A DNA stretch of 64,000 bases from Apium graveolens (taxonomy: Eukaryota; Streptophyta; Magnoliopsida; Apiales; Apiaceae). The notes below the pieces were generated by a model. It had not been told where the DNA came from, did no database searches, and saw only the letters and a list, made by a program, of their open reading frames with translations. Positions 12,030 through 21,952 of the stretch are shown in pieces (the stretch's first letter is position 1; each line of letters begins with the position of its first letter). The stretch is taken from assembly GCF_009905375.1 (NCBI RefSeq), contig NW_027417638.1:62001-126000 (forward strand), in the 5' to 3' direction. The translations under genes and the position numbers were made by a program.

Positions 12030-12160
12030 AAGTGAGTTTTTGACGGAACTTGAATATAAATACCAAAAATGGAAAATCAAGGAAGTAGATCCATATTTGG
12101 GCAACATAATATATTTAACAAATCGAACAATATAAGTTCTACAAATATATAGGCTAGCCA
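12030..12160. repeat. Dispersed ~130-bp repeat
   Basis: This matches 47457-47590, sharing GAGTTTTTGAC, ACTTGAATATAA and a CAAGGAAGTAG block in the same order. It is probably a transposon fragment, family not recognised. Confidence 0.65.
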
Positions 12161-12223
12161 TCAAATAGAAGCTAATATTAGAATAAAATTATAAATCAAT
12201 GATCACTTATTAATTGATATAGT

Positions 12224-12549
12224 TATAATTAGTGATTATAAAATAGAGAGAATTGCAAAATGCACCCCTTAATTTTGGCCAAAATTCAAAGTTGTATAAC
12301 TGCTTTGAACAATTGCAGATTGCATCCCATTTCTTTCAAACCCGTTACAAGTTGCACCCCTTTTGTAATTTCCATCAAATATTAGTTATAATTAGTGATT
12401 ATAAAATAGAGAGAATTGCAAAATGCACCCCTTAATTTTGGCCAAAATTCAAAGTTGTATAACTGCTTTGAACAATTGCAGATTGCATCCCATTTCTTTC
12501 AAACCCGATACAAGTTGCACCCCTTTTGTAATTTCCATCAAATATGACC
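12224..12549. repeat. 163-bp tandem duplication spanning a transposon end
   Basis: Two head-to-tail copies (about 12224-12386 and 12387-12549) each contain the target-site sequence TATAAAATA followed by the first ~140 bp of the MULE terminal repeat. The duplication therefore covers flank plus element end, and so arose after insertion. Confidence 0.85.
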
Positions 12550-13360
12550 GTTAACGTGAAATGTTTGAATGGTAAAGTTGGTGTATTAGTATTTGAATGG
12601 TAATTGCAGTTTGCAACCCCTAACTTTCAGCTCGCATGCAAAATGCACCACTTTGTCAGTTACAACTAAAATAATGAGGGTAAAATATGAATTTTAATAT
12701 AAATTTTAAATAAATTTTGTAGTCATAATTCGAAAAAGCTAAAAATATTTATAATAATGAATTCTTCCCCTACATTAAAAAAAATAATAACGTCACATTA
12801 TTTAAAAATAATCGATGCAATTGATTTAATATTAAAATTTAATACACATGTAATTTAAATTAATTTTAGTGAATTATAAATTTTTGGAATTAACACCATG
12901 TAATAAAAACTAAATTTGAAACTATGACTCAAAAATTGAAAAATATAAAATATATGTAAAATTCATTTTAACACAATTTAGAACATATAAATATTTGTTA
13001 ATTAATTTTTTAAGCTGAAATTCATATTTTTCCCCTGCCCAATAAAGGAAACTAGGCAAAAGAGGTGCTTTTTGTACCGAGTTTCAAAGAGAAGGATGCA
13101 AATTCTGAAAATAGGTGTATAATATTGATTTTGGACCAAAATTAAAGGATACAAAATGCAATTCTCTAAAAGATATAAGTATGTTTTAATTATGAAAGTA
13201 CTAAATTACCCCATTGACTAACGTTAACGGTCATATTTGATGGAAAATTTGCAACGTGAAACGAGTTTTAAAATAATGGGATGCAATTTGCAATTGTTCA
13301 AAACAGATATATAATTTTGAATTTCGGCCAAAGTTAAGGGGTAAATTCTGTAATTTTCTC
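12246..13360. mobile_element. Non-autonomous Mutator-like element (MULE-MITE)
   Basis: Long imperfect terminal inverted repeats begin GAGAGAATTGCAAAATGCAC on the left and, inverted, GAGAAAATTACAGAATTTAC on the right, and extend about 150-350 bp inward. The perfect 9-bp direct repeat TATAAAATA flanks the element (12237-12245 and 13361-13369), as expected for Mutator-type insertion. The interior is AT-rich with no transposase frame. Confidence 0.88.
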
Positions 13361-13575
13361 TATAAAATAATACACTTATTATTGTTAATAAATACAAATG
13401 TAAAATATATATTGTTAAGCTGATCACAAGGTGCATCTGTGTGTGTGTGAGAGTGAGTGTCTCAATAAATTGAAGTGTCTTTAGCCATAAAAGATTGTAT
13501 GAACATCTCAGATTACGGAGTCAAAATCAATATGTGAAACTGATATCCTCTAATATGTTCTTTATATGTTGTAGG

Positions 13576-14472
13576 TTAAGGCTGAGCATTTGGCAGCTAA
13601 GGTTATTGTTATATGTTTTACGCCCATTCTTCTTGATATACATACTTGGCGTTACTATGTACCCCTGCTGGAGAATCTGTACAATGATTTATATCCTCAC
13701 AATGGTTTCGAGGTCGCTTTTGTCGCTGTTAAAAATGATGCTGATCAGGATCATGTTCGTTATAGAGACTGTTGCAAACATCTTGAAGAAAAGGTTTCCC
13801 TGAAATATCTGCTGATAATCCAACTGTTTTGATTGTTGATTCGACAGGCATGGTTTTGCAGCAATGTCATGATGCTTATTATATTCTTGAACTTTATGGA
13901 ACCTTGGGGTATCCTTTCAGTGATGAAAGGATACAATTTTTGCAATCAGAAGATGATGCAATTGCAATGCAGCCGTCTTTGCAGTCTCTTCTGGCCTCTC
14001 CTCAACGTGATTATGTGATATCAAACAAAGGAGACAAGGAAATTTTATTTACTAAATAGAGAACATGATTTCGAAATCCTAGTCCCTGATTCATTGTGTT
14101 AAATGTTATTATGCATGTACATGTTGAATGAAGTTATGCAATCTCTCTAACAGCACTCCTACTACTGGCAGGTACCTATTCACACTCTTGAAGACAAGGT
14201 GGTAGCCATATATTTTTATGAAGAAGATGGGTCTGAGGTAAGTTGTATGAACATCATTGGTGCATGTTATATATATGATTTAAAACAGAGAAGCCAAATG
14301 TAAAGTTACAAAGTATACGATTCAACGACTACTTTACGTGCTTAAATTAATTCCTGAATCTAACTTGTAGGTTCCTGTCTCTCAACTTGCTGGTAAAAAT
14401 GTGCTTGTGTTTTTCGATTCTTATGGTTTAGACACCGAAAGGATAGAGTTTCTCAAGATATTAAAAGGAAGG
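13576..14472 (+). pseudogene. Nucleoredoxin-like pseudogene (partial, spliced structure)
   Basis: After an acceptor-like TTGTAG the frame reads KAEHLAAKVIVICFTPILL, then FEVAFVAVKND, matching a nucleoredoxin thioredoxin-fold domain. The redox site WCxxC is replaced (IHTWRYY), so no redox activity is expected. A frameshift near 13790 moves the rest (VLIVDSTGMVLQQ, GYPFSDERI, RDYVISNKGDK) to another frame. Two further exon-like pieces follow: 14172-14236 (VPIHTLEDKVVAIYF, donor GTAAGT) and 14371-14472 (VPVSQLAGKNVLVFFDSYG). The start, several exons and the C-terminus are missing, and the donor after GDK is lost. Functional nucleoredoxins reduce protein disulfides; this copy is dead. Confidence 0.8.
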
Positions 14473-14596
14473 TACTCAAAGGGGCACTCAAGATGAATTT
14501 GAGGTGATCCATATACCAAAGGGGGGGAAGAAAACTGATCATCACCTCTAATAATTCAATTCTTGCACTTGGTTGTATTGCAAGACTAGAGCGTAA

Positions 14597-14839
14597 TTAA
14601 CAGCGCTCTGTGGTCTTCTCATATTTCTGAACAATCTGAGTCCTCTCATTGATTTGTTTGGCCGACTCGGCCTGACTCATCTTCTTCTCGATCCTCGTCT
14701 TCTGAATTGACTGTCTCACTTCCGTCGCCACTCTCTCCAGCGCCACTGGTTCTGCTGCCGCGCCCAGCTTCCTCGCATCCACGATCGGAGCTGTGGTTGT
14801 CTTCTTGTTCTGACCGGCAGTATGATTCTTCACTGCACC
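14597..14839 (-). pseudogene. MBF1 (multiprotein bridging factor 1) pseudogene fragment
   Basis: The minus-strand frame VKNHTAGQNKKTT, then ARKL, ALERV, VRQSIQKTRIEKKMSQAE and AKQINERTQIVQKYE matches the middle of plant MBF1, a transcriptional coactivator linking activators to TBP: the linker and the first helices of its Cro/C1-type helix-turn-helix. The N-terminal domain and the C-terminal half of the HTH are absent; the frame ends at a stop soon after QKYE. An expected Leu is Ser (QAESAKQ). It is a truncated copy next to the nucleoredoxin pseudogene and in the opposite orientation. Confidence 0.8.
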
Positions 14840-15044
14840 ATGGAGAGAAGTAGAGGATCATTCTCAGCCGGGTTTCCTGGCTGGGGTGGTCTTGCAGTTG
14901 TCTGACAGATCTTAACCTTTTTTTCCTTGCTGTTGCTCAGAAATTTTCAACCTGCCAAGTTTTTTTCCTTTTTCACAATTTATGGTCTGCTACACATATG
15001 ATCAGAAGAACTACTGGGATAAGTCAAAATTTTTGAAGAAAAAA

Positions 15045-15310
15045 TGCTTACCTTTATAGAGCTCAGACCTCAGACAAGTTGCAAAAGGAATCAAGGCTGA
15101 TTGGCTCAAGCACATTATCTCGAAGAAGTTGTTCTGATGTCTCCGCAAAGTGTTTGCAGGTATCAAAGAATGATTTTTAACTGTTATTGGTTTATTAATG
15201 AAGTATGCGATAATAACTTTACTGTTATCGGTTTCTTAATGAAGCATGCGACGGTAATTTATATTTATGCAAGTCAACTGCTTTGTATCTAGGATAGCTA
15301 AACTGCTTTG
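15045..15310. repeat. Repeat shared with 3700-3850 and 49440-49820
   Basis: The stretch with AAGTTGCAAAAGGAATCAAG, GTGTTTGCAGGTATC and the TTAATGAAGTATGCGA-type repeats recurs in all three places. On the minus strand it can read as an exon containing SLDSFCNL with a GTAAG donor (clear at 3706), but this copy is out of frame. Confidence 0.7.
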
Positions 15311-15317
15311 TAAATGA

Positions 15318-15470
15318 GGTAAGTTGTATCAACATCATTGGCGCATGTTTTATATATGATTCAAAACAAAGAATCCAAACGTAAGTCACAAAGTACATGA
15401 TTCTACGACTACTTTATGTTCTTAACTTAAACCTTGAATCTAACTTGTAGGTTCCTGTCTCTCGACTTGC
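15318..15470 (+). repeat. Duplicate of nucleoredoxin intron and exon start
   Basis: GAGGTAAGTTGTAT through the acceptor TTGTAG and GTTCCTGTCTCTC repeats 14234-14390 with substitutions. It is a second, shorter copy of the pseudogene's last intron and the first bases of its final exon, then joins unrelated sequence at about 15471. Confidence 0.8.
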
Positions 15471-15477
15471 AGTTATA

Positions 15478-15662
15478 TGTTGAGACTATCTTCAGAGTCA
15501 GATGAATCAGATGCAGGGGAGGTTGATCCACCTGAGAGGAAGAAAAAAAAAATCAAGAAAGGAGATATGATAAATTTGCATGACCTTCTTTGGTACCAAA
15601 GACATGGATTATCTCGCAAGATATCAGGACAATCAACATGCACGTTCTTAGTTAGACGATGA
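15478..15662 (+). other. Short acidic/basic reading frame, unrecognised
   Basis: A 61-codon frame begins MLRLSSESDESDAGEVDPPE, then a Lys run (KKKKIKKGD) and HDLLWYQRHGLSRK. The charged composition suggests a nuclear protein exon rather than chance. It starts right after the duplicated nucleoredoxin exon, so any fusion is accidental. No family recognised. Confidence 0.3.
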
Positions 15663-16740
15663 GTTGTTCAATTGAAAGTCCTGTTATGTGCTATGCCAAC
15701 GCGAATCTATTCATCAGACAATATGAATGCTCCTGTAACTCTGCAAGTTTACAGAGTTACATTATGTTAATTTTTTTGACAAAAATGACTACCTTATAAA
15801 TGAGTATATGTTCTAAGAAAGATATTAAACATTCAACGGAAGTTTCTGAACATGATAAAAAGAATTATAAGAGATTGAAATAACTATATGCCAAGTAACA
15901 ACAGCCCTGCAACAGATTGACAAGTACATTGTATCTTTAAATCCCCTTGTCACCATACCAATATAAGGAATGGCTCCTCTAACAATAAAAGTTGACCAGA
16001 TTTTTAACTCGGCCCCAACATGGTTCATGTATGAGAGTTCTAACATGACTTATCGTCTACATATTGGATAATTCAAGAACTGCTATTAATTAATGACCGT
16101 TTAACAAATGTATATTGCTCATTTATCAGTCATTTGAAGAATAATTGCTTCATTTTCTTCACTACATCTAGCACTCATTAAAGGTTTCATCATCCCAAAA
16201 CTAAATGAGGCATAATACAACTGTCAGAATTACCTCAGGACTGAGGCCACAGGTTCCCGTCTCTGCGATAAAGAATAATTGCTATAAATGGATTACGTTT
16301 CTAAGCATATTCTACAGCATCTCCTCTGCCCCGTATGTCCCATTCCTTCCAAGGAGCCACAACGCTAAGTCAGGATTTAGAGCAAAGAAAATGAGCTCAA
16401 ACCGCACCTAAATACGACAAATATAGAATAGTTTATTGGAGAACTAATGGACTGCATTACAACATTTAAAATCACTAGAACATTTAACCAAGATGGTCAA
16501 AACAGCAAGCACAATTCGAAGCATGCCTGATCATTTCTCCATGTGCATTGAACCTCTCGGGGAGACATCAACCATAGCCTGTCGGCACAAAAACAAACAA
16601 GCTGCATACGTTACTAAACTACAGTGTAATGCATTTCATCTTTTTATAAAATAGATGTTATAGGTTTCCTGGCCCCAATTTCTTTATAATAGCCGAGTAA
16701 ATTAGCTATTGACTATTGTTGCGCGGTACTTGAGAAGTCG
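15663..16740. other. No recognised gene; partial repeat
   Basis: 16480-16545 is related to the U2 upstream flank (4285-4345). The rest has no conserved frame, RNA or transposon end that I can support. Confidence 0.5.
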
Positions 16741-16781
16741 CCAACATCACATATCAAAGAGCTGACCGGATTCCTTCTAAT

Positions 16782-16836
16782 TAAGCACATCCATGTGATG
16801 AGCACATAGCAAACTATTCTTTCGACTTTTACTAAA
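16782..16836 (+). pseudogene. U5 snRNA 5'-half fragment (copy b)
   Basis: CATGTGATGAGCACATAGC, then CTATTCTTTCGACTTTTACT matches the U5 5' stem and loop I, with one change in the loop. Homology stops after ACTAAA, where sequence related to 4600-4640 is joined. The upstream TATA-like ACATATC persists, but the USE is gone. It has no 3' arm or Sm site. Confidence 0.7.
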
Positions 16837-16950
16837 CTCTTTTTATATTTAAATAGCACCAAAAGACAATATACTGCGAAGGGCAAGTGTTCGTATGGTA
16901 ACCCACATCAAAAATATTTTGAAACATTGTCTAGCACACCTCTAAATAAA

Positions 16951-17036
16951 GCAAACTATTCCTTCGCTTTTTACTAAAGAATACCCTGTGCTCGTCACTT
17001 ATAGTATGCCTATTTTTGAAGGGGCCTTTCTTTTCG
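16951..17036 (+). pseudogene. U5 snRNA lacking its 5' end (copy c)
   Basis: This is the best preserved U5 core in the window: GCAAACTATTCCTTCG, loop I GCTTTTTACTAAAG (one change from the invariant loop), GAATACCCTGTGCTCGTCAC and a good Sm site, TATTTTTGAAG at about 17011. The first 25-30 nt are missing, so it lacks the 5' stem. A USE-like ACCCACATCA (16901-16910) and TATA-like TAAATAAA (16943-16950) precede it at 32 bp, but the expected start site would fall inside the RNA. Confidence 0.75.
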
Positions 17037-17196
17037 TTGCCTTCCTACAATCTAAGATCAGAATTATAAAAACTGCATTAGATAATGAGTAGTTCATTAT
17101 AAATTTGCCCCAGGCTTGTAGAAATTGTAAGAAAGAATTGAAGGTGTTTGTAGCCAGTAAAATATCAAATGGGTCACCCTTGTTAATATTAATTAC

Positions 17197-17433
17197 TACC
17201 TCTTGTTTGACTTTTGATGGTCAAATTGAATGAATTTTGACCGTAAATAAAAACTTATTTTTTTATTATTTTGAAAAACTGAAAAATACATATTAAAGTA
17301 CATTAAATATACTTTCAAATGATATAATTTTTATAAATACTTTCGATAATCCACTATGTGAAACTTTCAGTCAAAGTTGGGTCAATTTGACCGTAAAAAG
17401 TCAAACAAGACAGATAAATTGGGACGGAGGGAG
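17197..17433. mobile_element. Stowaway-like MITE, left end eroded
   Basis: Inverted arms pair TTGTTTGACTTTTGATGGTC (left) with the complement of AAAAAGTCAAACAAGACAG (right). The right end finishes GGGACGGAGGGAG followed by TA, the hallmark of the CTCCCTCCGTCCC MITE family. The outermost ~15 bp of the left arm are missing. Confidence 0.65.
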
Positions 17434-17602
17434 TATTTTTTTAAAATATTTTACGAGAACACATTTTTTTAGAATTTTACCGAGTATTACTCATTTGTAA
17501 CTACATTTTTTTGTGACATTCATAACTAGAGGAGAAACGGATCTCACTAGGATTATTGTAAAGACCTTAATAGCTTTTGTGTTCTTAGTAGTGATCACTA
17601 CA

Positions 17603-17651
17603 TTCCCACATCGATAACATACTAAAGCAAACACTACCACCTGGATATAAG
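17603..17651 (+). promoter_or_regulatory. U1 snRNA promoter (USE + TATA)
   Basis: TTCCCACATCG at 17603-17613 is nearly the full USE consensus. ATATAAG follows at 17645-17651, with a 32-bp gap (Pol II class). The TATA is 32 bp from the U1 start, exactly as in the U2 gene. Confidence 0.88.
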
Positions 17652-17677
17652 TATGGACATACTTCCAACCTTGTAAC

Positions 17678-17839
17678 ATACTTACCTGGATGGGGTCAAT
17701 GAGCGATCAGGAAGGCTTATGGCCTAGATTAGTGACCTCCATTGCACTTAGGAGGGGTGCTCGTCTAAGATCTACCCAAGTGGTGGAGTCTACATCATAA
17801 TTTGTGTTAGGGGTGGCTTGCGTTCGCGCAGCCCCTGCC
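17678..17839 (+). ncRNA. U1: U1 spliceosomal snRNA
   Basis: A full-length U1 snRNA of 162 nt starts ATACTTACCTGG, the sequence that pairs with 5' splice sites. It continues with the U1-70K-binding loop region (GATCAGGAAGG), the conserved GTGACCTCCATTGCACTT segment, the Sm site ATAATTTGTG, and the final hairpin TGCGTTCGCGCAGCCCCTGCC-type terminus. The promoter is canonical. The 3' signal CAATATAGTTTTAAA is close to the plant 3' box, with one mismatch. No disabling change is obvious; it is probably a functional gene or a recent copy. It is the only U1 in the window. Confidence 0.95.
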
Positions 17840-18712
17840 AATATAGTTTTAAAGTTTGTGTTGTGTTAAATGTTATCCTGGTTTTGTCCCTTACTCTCTT
17901 TAAATTTGTCTTCATACTCCTTCCTTCTATTCATTTATCTATAATGCCTGATTAGAATGCATGAAATAAATGAATACAAGGTTTCGTCAAATTATGTATT
18001 CAAAAAAAAGTGGACGAGGTCATTGGATGGATTATTGTTCAAACCCAGGAAAGGGAAAACTGTTCATAAGCAGCCTGAAGGTTGTAAGCAATGTGGCAGA
18101 CGTTGTCTCCCTCGAACCACAGGTAAAGCAACACAACTCTTAACTTAAATATATTTTTTTAGCAGTCTTCCTCTAGGAGGGACGGATGAAACATATTTTA
18201 AATCAAACCAAAGTAACGTCAATTAAGGAGGTGAGCAAAACCAGGTCTGCACATTCAAGTGGTGACAAAAATTTCTAAGCAGTTCATGTAGAGAGAGTAG
18301 AAAAGATTCTTTATCTAAACATCTCACCCTTTAAAGAGAGGAGTTCATGTGGTTCAATATTCTGCACTCTGCAGTCTTAACTTTTTACCGTTGAAAAAGA
18401 GATTAAAAAAACGTAATATGCAAACATCTCATAATTCATGCGGACAGACTTAAATATCCTACGCATTTGGAGCTCATCCATCACCATTGAATATGAACTA
18501 ACTTCGCATCACATGTTTAGGATATCTTAGCATTTTGTGAAGATTGTGAAGATCAAGTGTACCTCATTTTCAATTCTATCGTTTTCTAAAATTACTCTAT
18601 TAATAATTTACGATAACAGTGAACTACTTAAAAACGAATGTATTCTAAGTTATTTCAAAGGTAAGAAACACAAGAAGACCCACATCGTTTCAAGAAAAGC
18701 ATAAATGGTTCA
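17840..18712. other. No recognised gene downstream of U1
   Basis: A small frame at 17957-18148 contains KQCGRRCLPRTT followed by a GTAAAG donor-like site and may be an exon remnant, not recognised. At 18677-18687 GACCCACATCG resembles a USE, with TATATTA 26 bp further on, but no snRNA follows. Confidence 0.45.
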
Positions 18713-19042
18713 TTATATTAAAGGAGATTCAGCACCTACAACATCTGGGCCTTGTAGCGGGGGCCTGTAACTCATGTGAGAGATTTGAGATGGTTGAAGA
18801 TTGGCATGGTTCAGAAGGTCGGTCTCTGCTGAGTAATTCACAAGCATGCCCATTTCAAGTATGGAGTTGTACCATGGGTCTTGGGCGAAGGCCTGGACCT
18901 CATGGTCACTAAAGGGGAAGGCACTGCGCTAGGCAGGTTCCACTGAGCAGCGATAACTTCCCTCTCCTGTCGGTGGAAGGATAACATGCATGTTCTTGGC
19001 AAGTCCATTAGCACCTGATGAGCCACTCAACCCAACAACCAT
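18713..19042 (-). pseudogene. Decayed C-terminal exon of an unrecognised protein
   Basis: The minus-strand frame from 19042 reads MVVGLSGSSGANGLAKNMHV, then ILPPTGEGSYRCSVEPA, an in-frame TAG, FPFSDHEVQAFAQDPWYNSI, LEMGMLVNYSAETDLL and a C-terminal SYRPPLQGPDVV before a TAA. One internal stop in an otherwise protein-like 110-codon frame suggests a recently broken coding exon. I do not recognise the family, and no neighbouring exon is evident. Confidence 0.45.
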
Positions 19043-20215
19043 CTTTTGTTATTTTTTTTAAAATGCTGGTTGCTGGTGAGCATGTGTTGTCATTTTTTCA
19101 GCCTGATGTGCATCATCATTGTTATGTTTCTTTCCCTGCCTTTTCACTGGATTTAGCAACGTACTCAACTTAAGCTCACAGTTGATGTGGTCTAAAAAGG
19201 TTGGAGCTTATGTTGGTTGTCTCTCATGAATGCACCAGAAAGGGAATTAAACAGGCACTTCAAAATTGTGCCATCTGTTTTGGCGATCTCAAACTATTGA
19301 CGGGGAATGAGCCGCACACTTCTATGTTGTGTGATCTCAGTTTCTTGCTTTAAATCCTGAACTCAGTGTTGTGCATACAAGGCAAGATGCCTAAGTTATT
19401 TATTAGCAATACATTAGTCCCTCCAAACTGATAATAATCTAAATTTCCTCCTCATAACCCCCAAAATATTAACTTCTCATCATATTCTACAAGTAAACTG
19501 GACATAAAAAAAAGTTTAAGAAAAGGCTTCTAGCATGAATACAATATCTAAGAAACTAGCTAATTTTTAGTCTTCCCAATAAGGAAAACGAAAGAGCAAG
19601 AAACAAGAAATAGGCCACAAGAAATGAGAATCATAAAAAAGGTTGCATAATACCAACATTTATTTTTTATGGGATACCTGAGAATGTTTCAGCTTCAGCT
19701 TGCAGTGAATGTCCTGCAACACAAGTGCAGACTAACTTCAGGCAGTACGATATAGAGACCATTTGATTCTAGAAATTGCACTTCTGTCCTTGGTTTACTA
19801 CAGCTTTTCAACACTATAAAGGAAAAAAAATGATGCCGTCACTTTTGATAATTTTATCCCTACTGAATCAATTGCAGTAACCTAATAAATGCTCCTTTTA
19901 CGTCAACCAGTCACTGATCTATATGAATTGTACGATGTCATGAATAAATTGTACTAAAAGACGAGCACAACAAAACGAAAAGTTTAAGCACAACATCAAA
20001 CAAGAAAAAATTATAAGCAGGAAACGGAAATTAACCAGTGACTAGCTTAGAATTTAAAGAACAGTCTGCTAAAACTTTAAGCCATAACAATCCCATATGA
20101 ACGCAATGTTCGCGCAGCTTTGTTATCCATAACACCTAATGCATCAAGCATTGCATGAGCACAATTATAGATTCAAAGCCTTCATGTTGGCATACACTTG
20201 ATTTCTTTTAAAAAC
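19043..20215. repeat. U6 upstream region with remnant of U2 downstream flank
   Basis: 19780-20010 is a diverged match of the U2 3' flank (5440-5640 and 51310-51470), although no U2 lies upstream here. This implies the U2 of this unit was lost. The rest (19043-19670) shows no recognised gene. Confidence 0.55.
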
Positions 20216-20258
20216 CTCCCACATTGGCCAAGAATAGTGTTAACTTATTCTTTATATA
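20216..20258 (+). promoter_or_regulatory. U6 promoter (USE + TATA, Pol III spacing)
   Basis: CTCCCACATTG (20216-20226) and TTTATATA (20251-20258) are separated by 24 bp, the Pol III class of plant snRNA promoters. The Pol II U1 and U2 genes here have 32 bp. Confidence 0.85.
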
Positions 20259-20281
20259 ATGACAGTTTAATTATACACATT

Positions 20282-20301
20282 TTCCGTTCGGTGACATCCG
20301 A

Positions 20302-20333
<32 letters not shown>

Positions 20334-20383
20334 GGCCCCTGCGCAAGGATGACACGCACAAATCGAGAAATGGTCCAAATTTT
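20282..20383 (+). ncRNA. U6: U6 spliceosomal snRNA, variant 5' stem (copy 1)
   Basis: From the stretch ATAAAATTGGAACGATACAG onward the sequence is U6: the ACAGAGA box, the AGC triad region (GATTAGC), the GCCCCTGCGCAAGG internal stem-loop segment and the 3' GAGAAATGGTCC tail. The 5' 14 nt, which should form a cap-proximal hairpin, differ: TTCCGTTCGGTGAC replaces GTCCCTTCGGGGAC, including a first-base G to T change. That weakens the 5' stem, and the gene may be expressed poorly or not at all. A seven-T terminator follows. U6 forms the catalytic core with U2. Confidence 0.9.
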
Positions 20384-20386
20384 TTT
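20380..20386 (+). terminator. Pol III oligo-T terminator of U6
   Basis: Seven consecutive T at the end of the U6 sequence, as expected for Pol III termination. The second U6 has the same length of run. Confidence 0.85.
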
Positions 20387-20977
20387 GCCAATCAAACTAG
20401 GAAATGGACCATAGTTTTGTTACAAAACTCTTTCCGTTCAAAATCTAGCCATGAAATCAGGGCTGGAGGAAACCTACTACGAGTCCAAGATCCCCGAATA
20501 TATTTTTTAAAATTATTACATAAAATTAGAAAAAAATTACAATCACAATACATAGGAAAAATATCGGTTAACTGTAAAATATTAGCTAAGATACAACCAA
20601 CCAGAAAAAAAACGTACTTCAAGATTTCCTTACTGATTGAATGGCCATTAGAGTCCACTATTTTTAATTTATTCAATAAAACTGATGAATACAAATAAAA
20701 TACAATCACTCTTAATATAATACCTATTACTACTTTACTAGTTATAACTTATATTAATAGTAACAACTAATTTTAACTACTTCTGACCAATGGCCTATAC
20801 TTATAAAGTTACTACGCACCTGCATGCACTCACACATCCTCCTAACTTCTATAGAGTAATTATGTATGCACTCGCCCATTCTTAACCGCACAATATGCCA
20901 GTTACTAGTTTAGTCCTTTATTTTTGACATATCGACTAAATGGTGCAGAATTAGAATTTTAATTCTCAAATTCAAGA
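20387..20977. repeat. U6 downstream flank
   Basis: 20395-20500 resembles 52045-52170 (after the second U6), and 20500-20760 is a diverged match of 5690-5990 and 54806-55130. The 166-codon + strand frame here overlaps U6 and is not conserved, so it is not called. Confidence 0.65.
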
Positions 20978-21877
20978 TATTAAATGGACCATATCTATAA
21001 GTGAAATCTAGAAACATGCACTAAGCCTTTTATATCATGACCTCTTGAACCTAGCCACGAAGTCACCTTCTTTTAAATGTACGACCGACAATTAAGAGAT
21101 CAAAAGGTTTCTAGTTGCACAAATTGAGGTTTCCTTCCTGGATTCTTAAGCCGGCTCGGATACGATATGCTTGTGAATTTAAGTTTCGAGATAAATCAAA
21201 AGTAAAATGCCTATCTAATTAAGCTGCTATTGGATCCAATGAGATAAATCTTTAGCAATCAACACGATCCTTGTTTTCGTTATCAACTCCAACAAGTTGA
21301 ACACTGATGGAGGTTAAATAGTATCTTAAGAAGTGTCACTGTACACAACAAAACTTTTTCAATTTAGCTAACTTTGCGCCCTTACCAGATTCATGCCCAC
21401 TTATGTTTTTCACCGTTAATAGCGTTCTTTAAACTTTTGTACACGTAACAAATTGCTTCCTTGCTGCTGCATTGAATCAAATATACATTATTAATCATTT
21501 TTATTCAAATCAATTATGTAAAGCAGAGTTTTGCTTAACAGGTTATAGGCTGCAATATGAACAGGTACTTGCACAAGGAAAAAGTACGGGCAGATTAGAG
21601 GCACTTAAGGCTCTGTCACGATCCTTTACTACAGTGACAGTATACGCATTAGGTTGAACTACAGCTTGTCACAAGCTAACAGATTACACAAAGAAAGCTA
21701 GCAGCGAATAATTCTCAAGCGTACAATCAGTACATCCTGCACATAATTTCACCTTGCTACAAAAAACTCTAGAATCGCCAATCCACATAACCCACGTCTA
21801 TATACAGAATTATACAAGCCCCTCTTAGAATTACCAAGTTCCATATGGTTATTCATTTTTTTGGGAATTCAAAAGAA

Positions 21878-21927
21878 ATTCCACATTGCATGAATAAGGT
21901 AAACAACATTATCAACATCACATATCA
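21878..21927 (+). promoter_or_regulatory. Degenerate U5-type promoter (USE + TATA-like)
   Basis: ATTCCACATTG (21878-21888) and ACATATC near 21920, about 32 bp apart, parallel the arrangement at 1097-1146. Confidence 0.5.
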
Positions 21928-21952
21928 AAGAGCTGTCCGGATTTCTACTAAT

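Noticed and set aside
20198..20698. 166-codon + strand frame over U6
   Set aside because: It runs through the U6 gene and its terminator and is not conserved in the second U6 copy.
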